The position numbers were made by a program, and so were the translations under genes. The notes under the pieces were generated by a model that worked only from the letters and a program-made list of their open reading frames with translations, was not told the DNA's origin and ran no database searches. DNA of 64,000 bases from Leptodesmis sichuanensis A121 (GTDB lineage: Bacteria; Cyanobacteriota; Cyanobacteriia; Leptolyngbyales; Leptolyngbyaceae). Shown in pieces: positions 1 to 8,388 of the stretch. The stretch spans positions 2,294,001 through 2,358,000 of the forward strand of contig NZ_CP075171.1 in NCBI RefSeq assembly GCF_021379005.1, in the 5' to 3' direction. Numbering within the stretch: position 1 is the stretch's first letter; each line of letters starts with the position of its first letter.

Positions 1-2
1 AG

Positions 3-503
3 GGACGAGCCTGTGTGCTAGTGGTGAATAAGTGGGATGCTGTGGAAAAAGATTCCCATACCATTTATGAGTACCAGAAAGAAATTCACAGTCGGCTGCA
101 CTTTGTTGAATGGGCCGAAATGATTTTTGTCAGCGCCCAGACGGGGCAACGGGTCGATAAAATTCTCGATCTGGTGGACGCTGCGGCTGAACAACATCGC
201 CGTCGCGTGACCACCGCCGTCATTAACGAAGTCCTGGAAGAAGCCGTGGGCTGGCATACCCCACCCACCACCCGCGGCGGTCGTCAGGGGAAAATCTACT
301 ATGGCACTCAGGTCAGTACCCAACCCCCCTCGATCGCTCTTTTTGTCAACGACCCCGACCTGTTCAACGACGGCTATCGTCGCTACATTGAACGACAATT
401 CCGCAAGTCCCTTGGCTTTGCAGGTACTCCCCTGCGACTATTCTGGCGCGGAAAAAAAGTCCGCGATATGGAACGTAGCGTCAACCGGGCAACCCGCGTG
501 TAA
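3..503 (+). CDS. der: GTPase Der (EngA), C-terminal part
   Basis: Partial: the 5' end lies before the window. Der is a tandem GTPase that acts in 50S ribosome assembly in the cytoplasm. Reading from base 3, the frame opens at the G4 motif NKWD of the second GTPase domain (bases 27-38), continues through the G5-like SAQTG (from base 132), then the KH-like C-terminal domain, and ends in a basic tail ([11 protein letters not shown]). An EcfT-like gene follows 83 bp downstream on the same strand, a neighbourhood I have seen described for cyanobacteria. No frame damage is visible in the part present. Confidence 0.93.
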   Translation, partial: GRACVLVVNKWDAVEKDSHTIYEYQKEIHSRLHFVEWAEMIFVSAQTGQRVDKILDLVDAAAEQHRRRVTTAVINEVLEEAVGWHTPPTTRGGRQGKIYYGTQVSTQPPSIALFVNDPDLFNDGYRRYIERQFRKSLGFAGTPLRLFWRGKKVRDMERSVNRATRV

Positions 504-513
504 AGTTAGTTGT

Positions 514-581
514 GAGTTTTGAGTTATGAGTTTTAAGTTGGAAAGTCATAACTCATAACTTAAAATTCAAAACTCAAAACT
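514..581. repeat. AT-rich imperfect inverted repeat between der and the EcfT-like gene
   Basis: The left part (GAGTTTTGAGTTATGAG and on) and the right part (CATAACTCATAACTTAAAA and on, through CAAAACTCAAAAC) are roughly reverse complementary and built from short GAGTT/AACTC units. It may fold in RNA. It is low-complexity, and similar AT-rich stretches lie between the tRNA genes at 13398-13490. Confidence 0.45.
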
Positions 582-586
582 TATTT

Positions 587-1588
587 ATGGATCTGCTGCG
601 ATCGCTCCCGTTGGGGCTTTATCTTGAACAACCTGTTACCTGGCTCCATCGGTTGGATCCACGGGTGAAGTTGGCCTGGTTGATGACGTTTCTGGCCGCG
701 CCGTTGCTGGCCAATCCCTTCTGGCGGATTCTGCTGGTGGTGCTCCTGATTCTGCTCACTCTCTCGGCCCGAATTCCCTTAAGGGTGTGGCGGCAGCAGA
801 TGGGCTGGCTGCTCTTTCTTTGTTTTTTGATGTTTGCCCTTACGGCCATCTTGCCGGATGGTCTGAATGCGAAACATCAACCCCGCTTACCTGCCGATGA
901 ACTGGCCTTTGCCCAACAGCCTGCACAACTGCCCCCGGCTCCAACTCCCAATCCCTGGTACAACCCATTCGGCTGGGGACAATCCAAAACCGCTGCCCCT
1001 GCTCCTTTGCCGGGACTGGAAGCTCCATCTTTGCCCCAACCCACCGACTATTCCTATGTGGTTGTTAAACGTGGGCCGATTACCATTACCCGCCGATCGC
1101 TGGATCTGGCCACTCGCGTCAGCACCCTCCTCTTTACCTTGATTTACAGCACCAACCTGTATTTATTAACAACGGCTCCAGAAGAGGTCACAGCAGCGAT
1201 CGAAAATTGGATGGAACCCTTACGCCGCTTCAAGTTGCCTGTGACGGAGATTTCCCTCACCCTCACCCTCTCCCTGCGCTTCATTCCTCTAGTACTGGAA
1301 GAAGTGCAAAACCTGATTCGTTCCGTCAGTACCCGGGCGATCAACTGGAAAAAGTTGGGGCTGCGACGGGGGGCGCAGGTTTGGCTAATGGTGGCCGAGC
1401 GCTTGTTAGAAAACCTGCTCCTGCGGGCAGAACAAATTGCCGGAGCGATGAAAGTACGAGGCTTTACCAGCCCTAACCAGCATCGCGTGGAATGGTATCA
1501 ATTTCGCCTGAGGATTGGGGATTGGATTGCGATCGCTGGCATCCTCCTCCTCTGGGGCGCACGCTTTATCTGGGGCGGTACGGTTTAA
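587..1588 (+). CDS. Energy-coupling factor transporter transmembrane protein (EcfT/CbiQ family)
   Basis: Integral membrane subunit that couples the ATPases of an ECF vitamin or metal importer to its substrate-binding S component. Of 333 residues, hydrophobic segments lie around 30-60, 72-100, 175-205 and 308-330. The EcfT coupling signature is visible as AGAMKVRGF near residue 285, after a basic amphipathic stretch (TRAINWKKLGLRRG). A Pro/Ala/Gln-rich insert at about residues 105-155 is unusual and probably a soluble loop. No S component or ATPase gene is next to it, so the substrate is unknown. ATG start; no clear Shine-Dalgarno sequence. Confidence 0.85.
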   Translation: MDLLRSLPLGLYLEQPVTWLHRLDPRVKLAWLMTFLAAPLLANPFWRILLVVLLILLTLSARIPLRVWRQQMGWLLFLCFLMFALTAILPDGLNAKHQPRLPADELAFAQQPAQLPPAPTPNPWYNPFGWGQSKTAAPAPLPGLEAPSLPQPTDYSYVVVKRGPITITRRSLDLATRVSTLLFTLIYSTNLYLLTTAPEEVTAAIENWMEPLRRFKLPVTEISLTLTLSLRFIPLVLEEVQNLIRSVSTRAINWKKLGLRRGAQVWLMVAERLLENLLLRAEQIAGAMKVRGFTSPNQHRVEWYQFRLRIGDWIAIAGILLLWGARFIWGGTV

Positions 1589-1680
1589 CGCTGGTAGATT
1601 AAGGCAGCAAATTGGGATCGTTCGGCTTGAGGTTCCAACCATAGACAGAATCAATTTCATTGCCTAGGATCTCCTCATCT

Positions 1681-1751
1681 TCCTGGCTCATCGCCAAAGT
1701 CATCTAAAGATGACTGGACAAGAGTTTCAGTCCATTTGCATGGATTTGCGC
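1681..1751. repeat. Dispersed repeat B, copy 1 (71 bp)
   Basis: Near-identical to 47119-47189 (two substitutions over 71 bp), same orientation. It contains small palindromes (TCATCTAAAGATGA; GACTG ... CAGTC). It lies in the 259-bp gap between the EcfT-like gene and the convergent caspase gene; nothing else recognisable is in that gap. Confidence 0.8.
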
Positions 1752-1847
1752 TGTTAGCCCAAAATTTATTTTAGGGCGGGTTGACAACAGAGACATGAGC
1801 CTTTCGGAACTTTTGTCAATCAATCAGTTCCTCTGGGGCGCGGATAC

Positions 1848-3758
1848 TTACGGCTTGCAAACCCTAAAGCGGCAGAAGAAAACCCGCATACCCGCCATTC
1901 CAGTCTGAAACAATAAGCCAAACGTCCTTGGGAGATGGCCACGGGGTGCTGACTCAATACGAAATGACAGTTCAGAAGTGCTAATCCAAACCTTTTCATT
2001 CTTTAGCCATCTTCTTGTTCTCCAACCAACTAAATCCCCAAAATTCTCCCAGTTAATTCCGTCCTGTAATGGGGCACCGCAATTTTGCCAAATTTGCTGT
2101 TGGATACTGAATCCAAACTTTCCATTACTGTACTTGTTCCACAACTGATTGATGGTTTTTAGATCAGTACAGGGAAGATTTTGAATATCTCGATCGCTCA
2201 GTGAACGTTCTTTTTCTCGTTTTGCAACCTTCAACAAAACTTCCAAGGTTTCCTGGTCTGATTCTTTCCATTTTCCTGCTTGCAGTAAATCTCGCAGCTT
2301 TCGGTAGTCCACTCCCCGCTCAGAACGTAGGTTATCCTGAGTTGTCGTGGCTTGTCTTGCCTGAGAGGTTGGCATATTTGGTGGTCGGCGGGCTGTTTCG
2401 ATTCTTTTTTCAACTACAAGAATGTCATTTGGATTAAGTTGAAGCACCTGTTGCAGATGTTGAAGATTACGCCGATCGCTATCTGAAACAGGATAGTGAC
2501 GACGAGTAGCCTCAAGATATTGCTGTTGATAATGGGCCAGTCGCTCGTCATACGATTTTTCCGGTGTTTGCTGTTGATTGTTCTGGTCTATTTGCTCACC
2601 AGAAGCGTTTTTGGTAAGTGGTTGGTTTTGGGATAAAGGTTGTACCTCAGGCGGAGCCGCTTGGTGTCGCCCCTCTTCTTCTAAACTTGGATTGCTGGTG
2701 GTGATAGAAAGTAGAGGTGGGATTGAGGCCGTTTTTGTTGTTGGGTTGGGTGGAGTTGGCAGCAAGAAATTGGTAGACAGATGGGTAGGTGAGATGGAAG
2801 GATTGACTCGCTCTTTCTCTATTTGCTTCGTTCGTTGAAGTTCTAGAATATGTTTAATCGCTTTAATAGCGCGGCTTCTAATCTCTAAATTAGAGGCAGC
2901 CGTTGCTACCTGTTCCCAACATTGAAGTGCTACGGCGTAGTTTTTGTCATAAAGCGCATCATTCGCCTGTTCCTGAAGTTGAGTAATGTCAGCATTTGTG
3001 ATGCATTGTGGAAGTAGTGGTAAATCGCCTTTCCAATCTGGTTCTGAAACAATTAGAGGAATTTGCGCTGGTTGTCGATCTTTGGTTAAAGCATAAACTT
3101 TTTCTGTCAAATACTTCGATAGCTGTCTCAAAATCGTGTACTGCTGCAATCCCTCTAAAAAAGCATGAGTAAATGCACCTTGTTGCAAATCAGGCAATTC
3201 ATAGGATTTTCCACCCCGACTGCAAGAAAATATCGTAACGATGCCGTTTTGCTGTGCCTGCTGCACAATTTGAGCTTCATTCAATCCATTGCTGCCTTTG
3301 CTACCACTGGAAGCCTCATTCCGACACATATCCAGCACCAATACAGTGTTTTTTGCTTGACAATGAATCAGTTGCTGAATTACAAAATCCACCGAGAGTG
3401 CTGTGTCCTCTAAGTCATCAGGCACCCCATCACAGGTCAGCATATAGTTTTGATGTCTGGAACTTTGCAACCCGTGCCCACTGAAGAAAAACCAGGCTTG
3501 ATCGGCTCCTCTTGCTTGTGGATGGTGACTGATCTCGCGCAGAATTCTACGCAGATTCGAGCGACTGGGGCGTGTGTTGAAGCCTCCAACTGATGGCGAG
3601 GTATCCGAACAAAGAATTACAAAATCCTCTCGAAAACCTGCTTGCTCGCATAAGAAGCGTTTTACCCGTTCCGCATCTGAGACGGCAAATTGTAGATGCT
3701 CTTGGGGGGCAAGATGGTCGTAGTGATTGATACCAACAATAACTGCCCAGTTCGTCAT
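1848..3758 (-). CDS. Caspase-like (metacaspase) protein with C-terminal GUN4 domain
   Basis: 636 residues. Residues 1-250 form a caspase-fold peptidase C14 domain: WAVIVGINHY at the N-terminus, catalytic His95 in FFSGHG, catalytic Cys145 in VLDMCRNE. A low-complexity Gln/Asn/Pro linker covers about 260-475. Residues 478-615 are a GUN4 domain (ERGVDYRKLRDLL, YSNGKFGFS, PRGHLP), a fold known to bind porphyrins and activate magnesium chelatase. The fusion suggests a protease gated by a tetrapyrrole or other ligand; that is inference. It starts 17 bp after the Trypco1 gene, so the two probably form one transcription unit. Confidence 0.88.
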   Translation of the reverse strand: MTNWAVIVGINHYDHLAPQEHLQFAVSDAERVKRFLCEQAGFREDFVILCSDTSPSVGGFNTRPSRSNLRRILREISHHPQARGADQAWFFFSGHGLQSSRHQNYMLTCDGVPDDLEDTALSVDFVIQQLIHCQAKNTVLVLDMCRNEASSGSKGSNGLNEAQIVQQAQQNGIVTIFSCSRGGKSYELPDLQQGAFTHAFLEGLQQYTILRQLSKYLTEKVYALTKDRQPAQIPLIVSEPDWKGDLPLLPQCITNADITQLQEQANDALYDKNYAVALQCWEQVATAASNLEIRSRAIKAIKHILELQRTKQIEKERVNPSISPTHLSTNFLLPTPPNPTTKTASIPPLLSITTSNPSLEEEGRHQAAPPEVQPLSQNQPLTKNASGEQIDQNNQQQTPEKSYDERLAHYQQQYLEATRRHYPVSDSDRRNLQHLQQVLQLNPNDILVVEKRIETARRPPNMPTSQARQATTTQDNLRSERGVDYRKLRDLLQAGKWKESDQETLEVLLKVAKREKERSLSDRDIQNLPCTDLKTINQLWNKYSNGKFGFSIQQQIWQNCGAPLQDGINWENFGDLVGWRTRRWLKNEKVWISTSELSFRIESAPRGHLPRTFGLLFQTGMAGMRVFFCRFRVCKP

Positions 3759-3775
3759 ATTAGTTGGACTCTACC

Positions 3776-4108
3776 TTAGTTGGACTCTGCCCGCTTAAAT
3801 TTCAAGGTAATTGCGCCTTTCCCAGACGCTTCCGCCCCACCAACGCCCATCAAGCTCACTTGTCCCTTGCTATTGATTTCTACTGCCAGCGTCACTTCAT
3901 CAAGTTTCAGGTCAGATTCGCCACCAACCTGCTGTTCTGCTTGAGCTAAGAGTTTTCCTACCACTCTCAGCATTCTGTTCCACTCAATTTCTAGTTTTTT
4001 GGGATCAACTGGAACCTGCTTTAGCCCAATTCTGTCTAACAAACCTTTTTCACCTGGTGAAGCTTCTGGACGATCCTCAGTCACGATGTAAATTACGTCA
4101 TCTGTCAT
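3776..4108 (-). CDS. Trypco1 / CU044_2847-type small protein
   Basis: 110 residues. The pattern (VDPKKLEIEWNRMLRVVGKLL, then DEVTLAVEINSKGQVSLMGVGG, ending in ITLKFKR) matches the trypsin-co-occurring domain 1 family, a small domain encoded next to trypsin-like or caspase-like proteases in predicted bacterial conflict or signalling systems. Here it is the first gene of a two-gene unit with the caspase-GUN4 protein, which fits that association. Biochemical role unknown. Start at ATG 4108. Confidence 0.72.
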   Translation of the reverse strand: MTDDVIYIVTEDRPEASPGEKGLLDRIGLKQVPVDPKKLEIEWNRMLRVVGKLLAQAEQQVGGESDLKLDEVTLAVEINSKGQVSLMGVGGAEASGKGAITLKFKRAESN

Positions 4109-4289
4109 AGGGGCTTGAGCAGAAGAATCTTGTTGTTCTCTATTCTATTGCTCTCAAAGGAAATTCCCAAGACTCCATGACTGAAGAACTAACCTGAATA
4201 ATTCACGAGTTCTCCACAAAAGAGAAGCAAGAGAGCTTGAAACGGTTTAGAATCAAGCTCTCTAGAATTTTAAGCGTCCCTATTTTGCC

Positions 4290-5638
4290 ATGACAGTGTG
4301 TGCTGTGGAACTGCCCTACGATTTTGCGCCCCCCCGTCGCTTAGAAGTCAAATTGTCTGCTCTGGAACTGAAGAGTGACGCGGGCATCTTACTGGCGCGA
4401 CAAGCCGAGGAGAAGGTCAACGTGTGTGAGGGATTGGCAGCCTGTATTGAGGAGTGACGCAACCCCTCGAAAATTACGCACAGTCTGGAGCAGCTCGGGA
4501 GCCAACGAGTCTATCAGTTGGTGGGAGGCTATGAAGATGCCAACGATAGTAATCGGTTGCGGCATGACCCGATTTACAAACTTGCCTGTGCACGCTTGCC
4601 ACTGCCGCAGCAAGATTTGCTTGCCAGTCAACCAACGATGACGCGCCGAGAGAACCATGTGAGCAAAGTAGACATCTCGAAGATGCGGAGTCGGATGGTG
4701 GAGTAATTCATCGCCCGTTACTCAACTGCCCCCACCGAGATCGTGCTCGACATTGATGGCTGGGATGGCCCCACTCATGGGAAGCAGCAGTTGAGTTGCT
4801 TTCATGGGTACTATGGACAGCATATGTACTTTCCGGTCTTGATCAATGAGGCTGAAAGTGGCTACCCGGTGGTGTTGCAGTGACGTGCCGGCAACTCTCA
4901 TCCCGGCAAAGGCGTCGCCGGGACTTGCGGTGGGTGTTTTGGCGCTTAAAACGAGCGTTTCCAGGCGTTCGTCTCGTCTTACGGGCAGATGCAGGTTTTG
5001 CCTTACCGGAGATTTTGCAGGTGTGTGAGCGTTCTGGGGTGAACTATGCCATTGGGTTTGCCCGCAACGCAGTCACGGAACGCAAGATCGCAGACTTACT
5101 CGAACGTGCTCGCTTGCAGTTTATCCGGACTCAACAGAAGGCTCGCTTGTTTAATGATGTCTACGATGCGGCTGCGAGTTGGGAAGCTCCCCGTCGCTTG
5201 GTGATGAAGGCAGAATGGTTGCCCAAGGGAGCCAATCCTCGCTTTGTGCTGACCAACTGAGACCAATCCGCTCAAGCCGTGTATGACGACTTCTATGTGC
5301 AGCGCGGCGCCACCAGTGAACATCGCAGCAAAGAACTGAAGTTGGGTATTCAAGCTGTTCGGCTCAGTTGTACGAGTTTTATTGCCAATCAGTTTCACCT
5401 GTTGTTATCCCAAGCGGCTTACATTCTGCTGCTCACCATTCGCGAAGCGGCGACTCACACGGAATTTGCCACCGCCCAAGTCGAACACTGGCGAACGATG
5501 CTGATCAAAGGGGCAGCCAGAGTCCGAGTCTCGGCACGGCGAGTGTTGGTGGAGTTAGCCGCTTACTGTCCCTTTGCCTCGCAACTGCGTCAAATTGTGC
5601 AACACTTGCGTACGGCTCAACCGCCGCTTTTGAGCTAA
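4290..5638 (+). pseudogene. Decayed IS1380-type transposase
   Basis: A conceptual translation across stops and one frameshift gives a near full-length IS1380-family DDE transposase: EIVLDIDGWDGPTHGKQQ (first catalytic Asp region), GYYGQHMYFP, AGNSHPGKG, then after a frame change near 4910-4925 LVLRADAGFA (second Asp region) and ATSEHRSKELK near the end. In-frame stops lie at 4455 (TGA), 4704 (TAA), 4881 (TGA) and 5258 (TGA). Each could arise from an Arg or Gln codon by a single C-to-T change. Terminal inverted repeats were not found. The element cannot make an intact transposase. The flanks 4109-4289 and 5639-5850 hold nothing recognisable. Confidence 0.85.
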
Positions 5639-5850
5639 GTTCTCGGCGTTGATAGGAGTAGTGTGCCGATTGCCCACGCATTGGGGGCATTTCAGCCATT
5701 TCTCTCCCGCCCAACACTCACTTTGTCGGACTGTATGGATTTGGTCTGCACCAAATGCCTCAATGCGATCGTTCTATCTCGCCTTGATTCCTACTCATGA
5801 ATAATGCAGGCTAGAGCGATCGGAGAACCATTCAAACTGGTATCAGGAAA

Positions 5851-5877
5851 AAGCCAGGGGAAGTAATACTCCTGGCT
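5851..5877. terminator. Bidirectional terminator-like hairpin
   Basis: Stem AAGCCAGG / CCTGGCTT with a 11-nt loop. Read on the minus strand it is followed by TTTTT, on the plus strand by a weaker T-rich tract. It could end antisense transcripts coming from purS through the S4 gene, or read-through from the decayed IS. Confidence 0.55.
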
Positions 5878-5917
5878 TCTATTGTTTTGACTAGACTAAA
5901 ACTAGAGGTCATTCTTC

Positions 5918-6190
5918 ATGACCTATGTTCAAGCATCGAAAAATACTCTGATGACTGATACGCCTACCATCAAGCTGGATCAATTTTTGAAACTGAGTGG
6001 TCTGGTGGCCACTGGGGGTCATGCCAAGTTGTTAATTCAATCGGGGGAAGTGAAAGTCAACGGCAAGGTAGAGACGCAACGGGGCAAAAAATTGGTGCAG
6101 GGCGATCGCGTCTCGGCTCTCGGCGCAACTCTGACGGTAGATTTCAGCCAGTGGGCTGCTCCTGCAGATCAAACCGATAATTTTCAATAA
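5918..6190 (+). CDS. S4-domain RNA-binding protein
   Basis: 90 residues. The body is a single S4 domain (IKLDQFLKLSGLVATGGHAKLLIQSGEVKVNG, then RGKKLVQGDRV), like the YbcJ/YaaA-type small RNA-binding proteins. The ATG at 5918 has GAGG 9-12 nt upstream; the ATG at 5951 (MTDTPT) is an alternative that would leave the domain whole. Its last 47 bp overlap the 3' end of convergent purS. Specific RNA target unknown. Confidence 0.85.
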   Translation: MTYVQASKNTLMTDTPTIKLDQFLKLSGLVATGGHAKLLIQSGEVKVNGKVETQRGKKLVQGDRVSALGATLTVDFSQWAAPADQTDNFQ

Positions 6191-6419
6191 CCGGGTTGGC
6201 CAATAACTGATCGCAAATCTGATTCAGTTGCTGACTCGCCATCTCAGAATTATCTGCTTGCAGAGTCACCTCGATATATTTGCCAATGCGAACCTGATCT
6301 ACATTGTCGTATCCCATGTGCTTTAGCCCTGCCTGTACTGCCGTTCCTGCAGGATCTAGAACGGAGGGTCGGAGGGTAACATAGATCTGAGCCTGATATT
6401 TCTGGGTCACAACCAACAT
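6144..6419 (-). CDS. purS: Phosphoribosylformylglycinamidine synthase subunit PurS
   Basis: 91 residues, the usual size. PurS bridges PurL and PurQ in the fourth step of de novo purine synthesis. Family features seen: QIYVTLRPSVLDPAG at the N-terminus and VRIGKYIEVTL in the middle. Often purQ follows purS, but here the next gene downstream is convergent (S4 protein, 47-bp overlap), so purQ is elsewhere. It diverges from zur with 74 bp between start codons, so the two share a promoter region. Confidence 0.92.
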   Translation of the reverse strand: MLVVTQKYQAQIYVTLRPSVLDPAGTAVQAGLKHMGYDNVDQVRIGKYIEVTLQADNSEMASQQLNQICDQLLANPVIENYRFDLQEQPTG

Positions 6420-6493
6420 CCCAATCGTTTTCCAGTACTGATGCTACCGCTTTCCTGCCTCCAGAAGTACTCCCCCGCCCCGATCGCTTTTCC

Positions 6494-6901
6494 ATGAAAC
6501 CCCGTCGTACCCGTAACCAGGAACATATTGTCAGTGTTTTAAAGACTCTGGATCAGGCAATTTCTGCTCAAGACCTGTTTGTTGAGTTACGGAATCGGGA
6601 TCTGGGTATGGGACTGGCGACCGTGTATCGATCGCTGGAAGCCCTGAAGTTGGAAGGAGTGGTTCAGGCTCGCACTACGTCTGGAGGAGAAGCCCTGTAT
6701 AGCCTGGTGAAGGAAGACCGTCACCATCTCACCTGTTTACAATGCGGTGATTCGATTCCGATCGATGAATGTCCCGTGCATGACCTGGAAATCCAACTGA
6801 ACGAGTCCTACCAGTTCAAAATCTACTACCATATGCTGGAATTCTTTGGCCTGTGTACGCAATGTCAGCAGAGTACCCTCAACAGTGGAACTGAGCACTG
6901 A
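6494..6901 (+). CDS. zur: Fur-family regulator, probably Zur (FurB)
   Basis: 135 residues. N-terminal winged helix (ATVYRSLEALKLEGVV) followed by the metal-binding domain HHLTCLQCG and a C-terminal FFGLCTQCQ, giving two CxxC zinc-site pairs. The stretch IPIDECPVHDLEIQLNES is typical of cyanobacterial zinc-uptake regulators rather than iron-sensing Fur. A DNA-binding repressor in the cytoplasm. Being divergent from purS it may autoregulate, but I could not point to a convincing operator. Assignment to Zur over other Fur types is from sequence resemblance. Confidence 0.82.
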   Translation: MKPRRTRNQEHIVSVLKTLDQAISAQDLFVELRNRDLGMGLATVYRSLEALKLEGVVQARTTSGGEALYSLVKEDRHHLTCLQCGDSIPIDECPVHDLEIQLNESYQFKIYYHMLEFFGLCTQCQQSTLNSGTEH

Positions 6902-7032
6902 TGTGGAAAGGGTGAAGAAGTGAAGTGAAGTAAAGAGGCGAAGGAGTAAGAAAAGAAAGTAGAGGGCTTACAGCTTCACCCCTGCACTTCTCTGCCATCA
7001 TCAGTTTAAGTTCTGATGACTCTGATGACTTC

Positions 7033-7905
7033 TTATATTTGGCCCTTTAAATCTGCTAATTCCGATCGCAGCGATCGTGGAGCATACCCCAGTGCAAAAG
7101 CCTTGGAACTATTCAGGGAGACATCCGGAGGACGGGGAGCCGCCATCGGTACATCCTGCTGACGACAGGCTTTCAATCCTGTGCCAGGTAGATCCAACTC
7201 CTCAACCATCAGGCGACCAAAGTCATAGCGAGAAATCCGTTCCTGGCCACCCAAATGAATCATGCCCTCAACCTTGTCTAAGGCCATGAATAGCCCTTTG
7301 GCGGCGGTTGTCCCACTAACGGGAGTGCGAAATTCATCAACAAACAGTCGCAGTTCTCGTTCCTCCCGCAATGCCTGAGCAAAAGGGCCGATGAAACTGC
7401 TGGCATGGGCAGGAGCTGCACCAAACATGAGTGGCATTCGACAGATCGCGGCCTTCGGATAACGTTTGAGAATTTCAGTTTCTGCGATCGCCTTTTGCTC
7501 CCCATAAACGCTGCGAGGAGACACCGGATCGGTTTCACAATAAGGAGCATTTAGCCCATCAAAGACTAAGTCAGTTGAGGTAAATGCCAGAGGAATTTCC
7601 ACCTCGGCACACAAGTTAGCGATGGTGCAGGCAACTGTGACATTTAACAAATAAGACGCTTTCGGGTGATTCTGACACTCATTGGGACTGGATTGAGCTG
7701 CTAAATGAATTACCGCATCGGGTTGCACCTGCTGAAACGCCTCTTGCAGTTGCCGCTCATCCCTTAAATCCACGGTCAGCAAGGTTACACCAGGAATTGG
7801 GCTGGAATGGGAAAAAGTAGTGCCATAAATCTCCCAATCAGGGGCAGCTACCCGACAAACATTCCAGCCCAAAAATCCGCTTGCTCCCGTCACCAACAGC
7901 TTCAT
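7033..7905 (-). CDS. NAD(P)-dependent sugar-nucleotide reductase-like SDR (RmlD-like)
   Basis: 290 residues, extended short-chain dehydrogenase fold. Nucleotide-binding TGASGFLG at residues 6-13; catalytic Tyr134 and Lys138 in SVYGEQK; substrate-side region like dTDP-4-dehydrorhamnose reductase (IHLAAQSSPNECQNHP, FTSTDLVFDG). Monocistronic by position, with no other rhamnose genes nearby, so the exact substrate is open. ATG start at 7905. Confidence 0.8.
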   Translation of the reverse strand: MKLLVTGASGFLGWNVCRVAAPDWEIYGTTFSHSSPIPGVTLLTVDLRDERQLQEAFQQVQPDAVIHLAAQSSPNECQNHPKASYLLNVTVACTIANLCAEVEIPLAFTSTDLVFDGLNAPYCETDPVSPRSVYGEQKAIAETEILKRYPKAAICRMPLMFGAAPAHASSFIGPFAQALREERELRLFVDEFRTPVSGTTAAKGLFMALDKVEGMIHLGGQERISRYDFGRLMVEELDLPGTGLKACRQQDVPMAAPRPPDVSLNSSKAFALGYAPRSLRSELADLKGQI

Positions 7906-8388
7906 GGACTAGCAAAAAGCGATTTCCTTAAGCATAGTTAGAGGTTTTTGGAGAATTGGGGCGGGATTGAGAAGACGCTTCGGATTTATTTGGTAAGAGA
8001 GATAAAAATTGTCTGGCCTGGTCAACGACGGATTGATGAATGCGGGTTGATCTCGTTTGCGCGTATGCCATAGCGAAAGCCTCACAAATCAATAGTTCAA
8101 GTGTACTATTAAAACGGGTTTTGCTAACCGAACAAAAGGTAAACTTCTCTAAAGAAATTTTTGAGTCAGGGATATGCCCACCGCTTTATGTTGCTGCACC
8201 CTTATCGATGGGCGGTTACTTTCAAGCCTAGCAAATTCAACCCAAACAGCGTACAGGCGATCGCAAAATCTCTGCCGCTGCCCCTGATCGCCTGAGAAGA
8301 CGGCACCGCAGATAACACCCTTGCCTAACAAAACCGTAGAGACGCATCGATCGCGTCCCTACGGCAAAGAGTTTAGCTGGAATGGGAA
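7906..8388. other. Gene-free stretch of 483 bp
   Basis: No reading frame here looks like a protein. The only structured element I see is the palindrome at 8334-8364 just downstream of sir. The part nearest 7906 is the upstream region of the SDR gene. Confidence 0.6.
8334..8364. repeat. Palindrome downstream of sir
   Basis: CCGTAGAGACGC / GCGTCCCTACGG with a 7-nt loop and one mismatch. It sits 25 bp beyond the sir stop and could act as a transcript end. The sequence resembles a short palindrome common in cyanobacterial intergenic DNA. Confidence 0.6.

Noticed and set aside
8040-8231. 63-codon frame upstream of the SDR gene
   Set aside because: No ribosome-binding site, no protein-like pattern and no resemblance.
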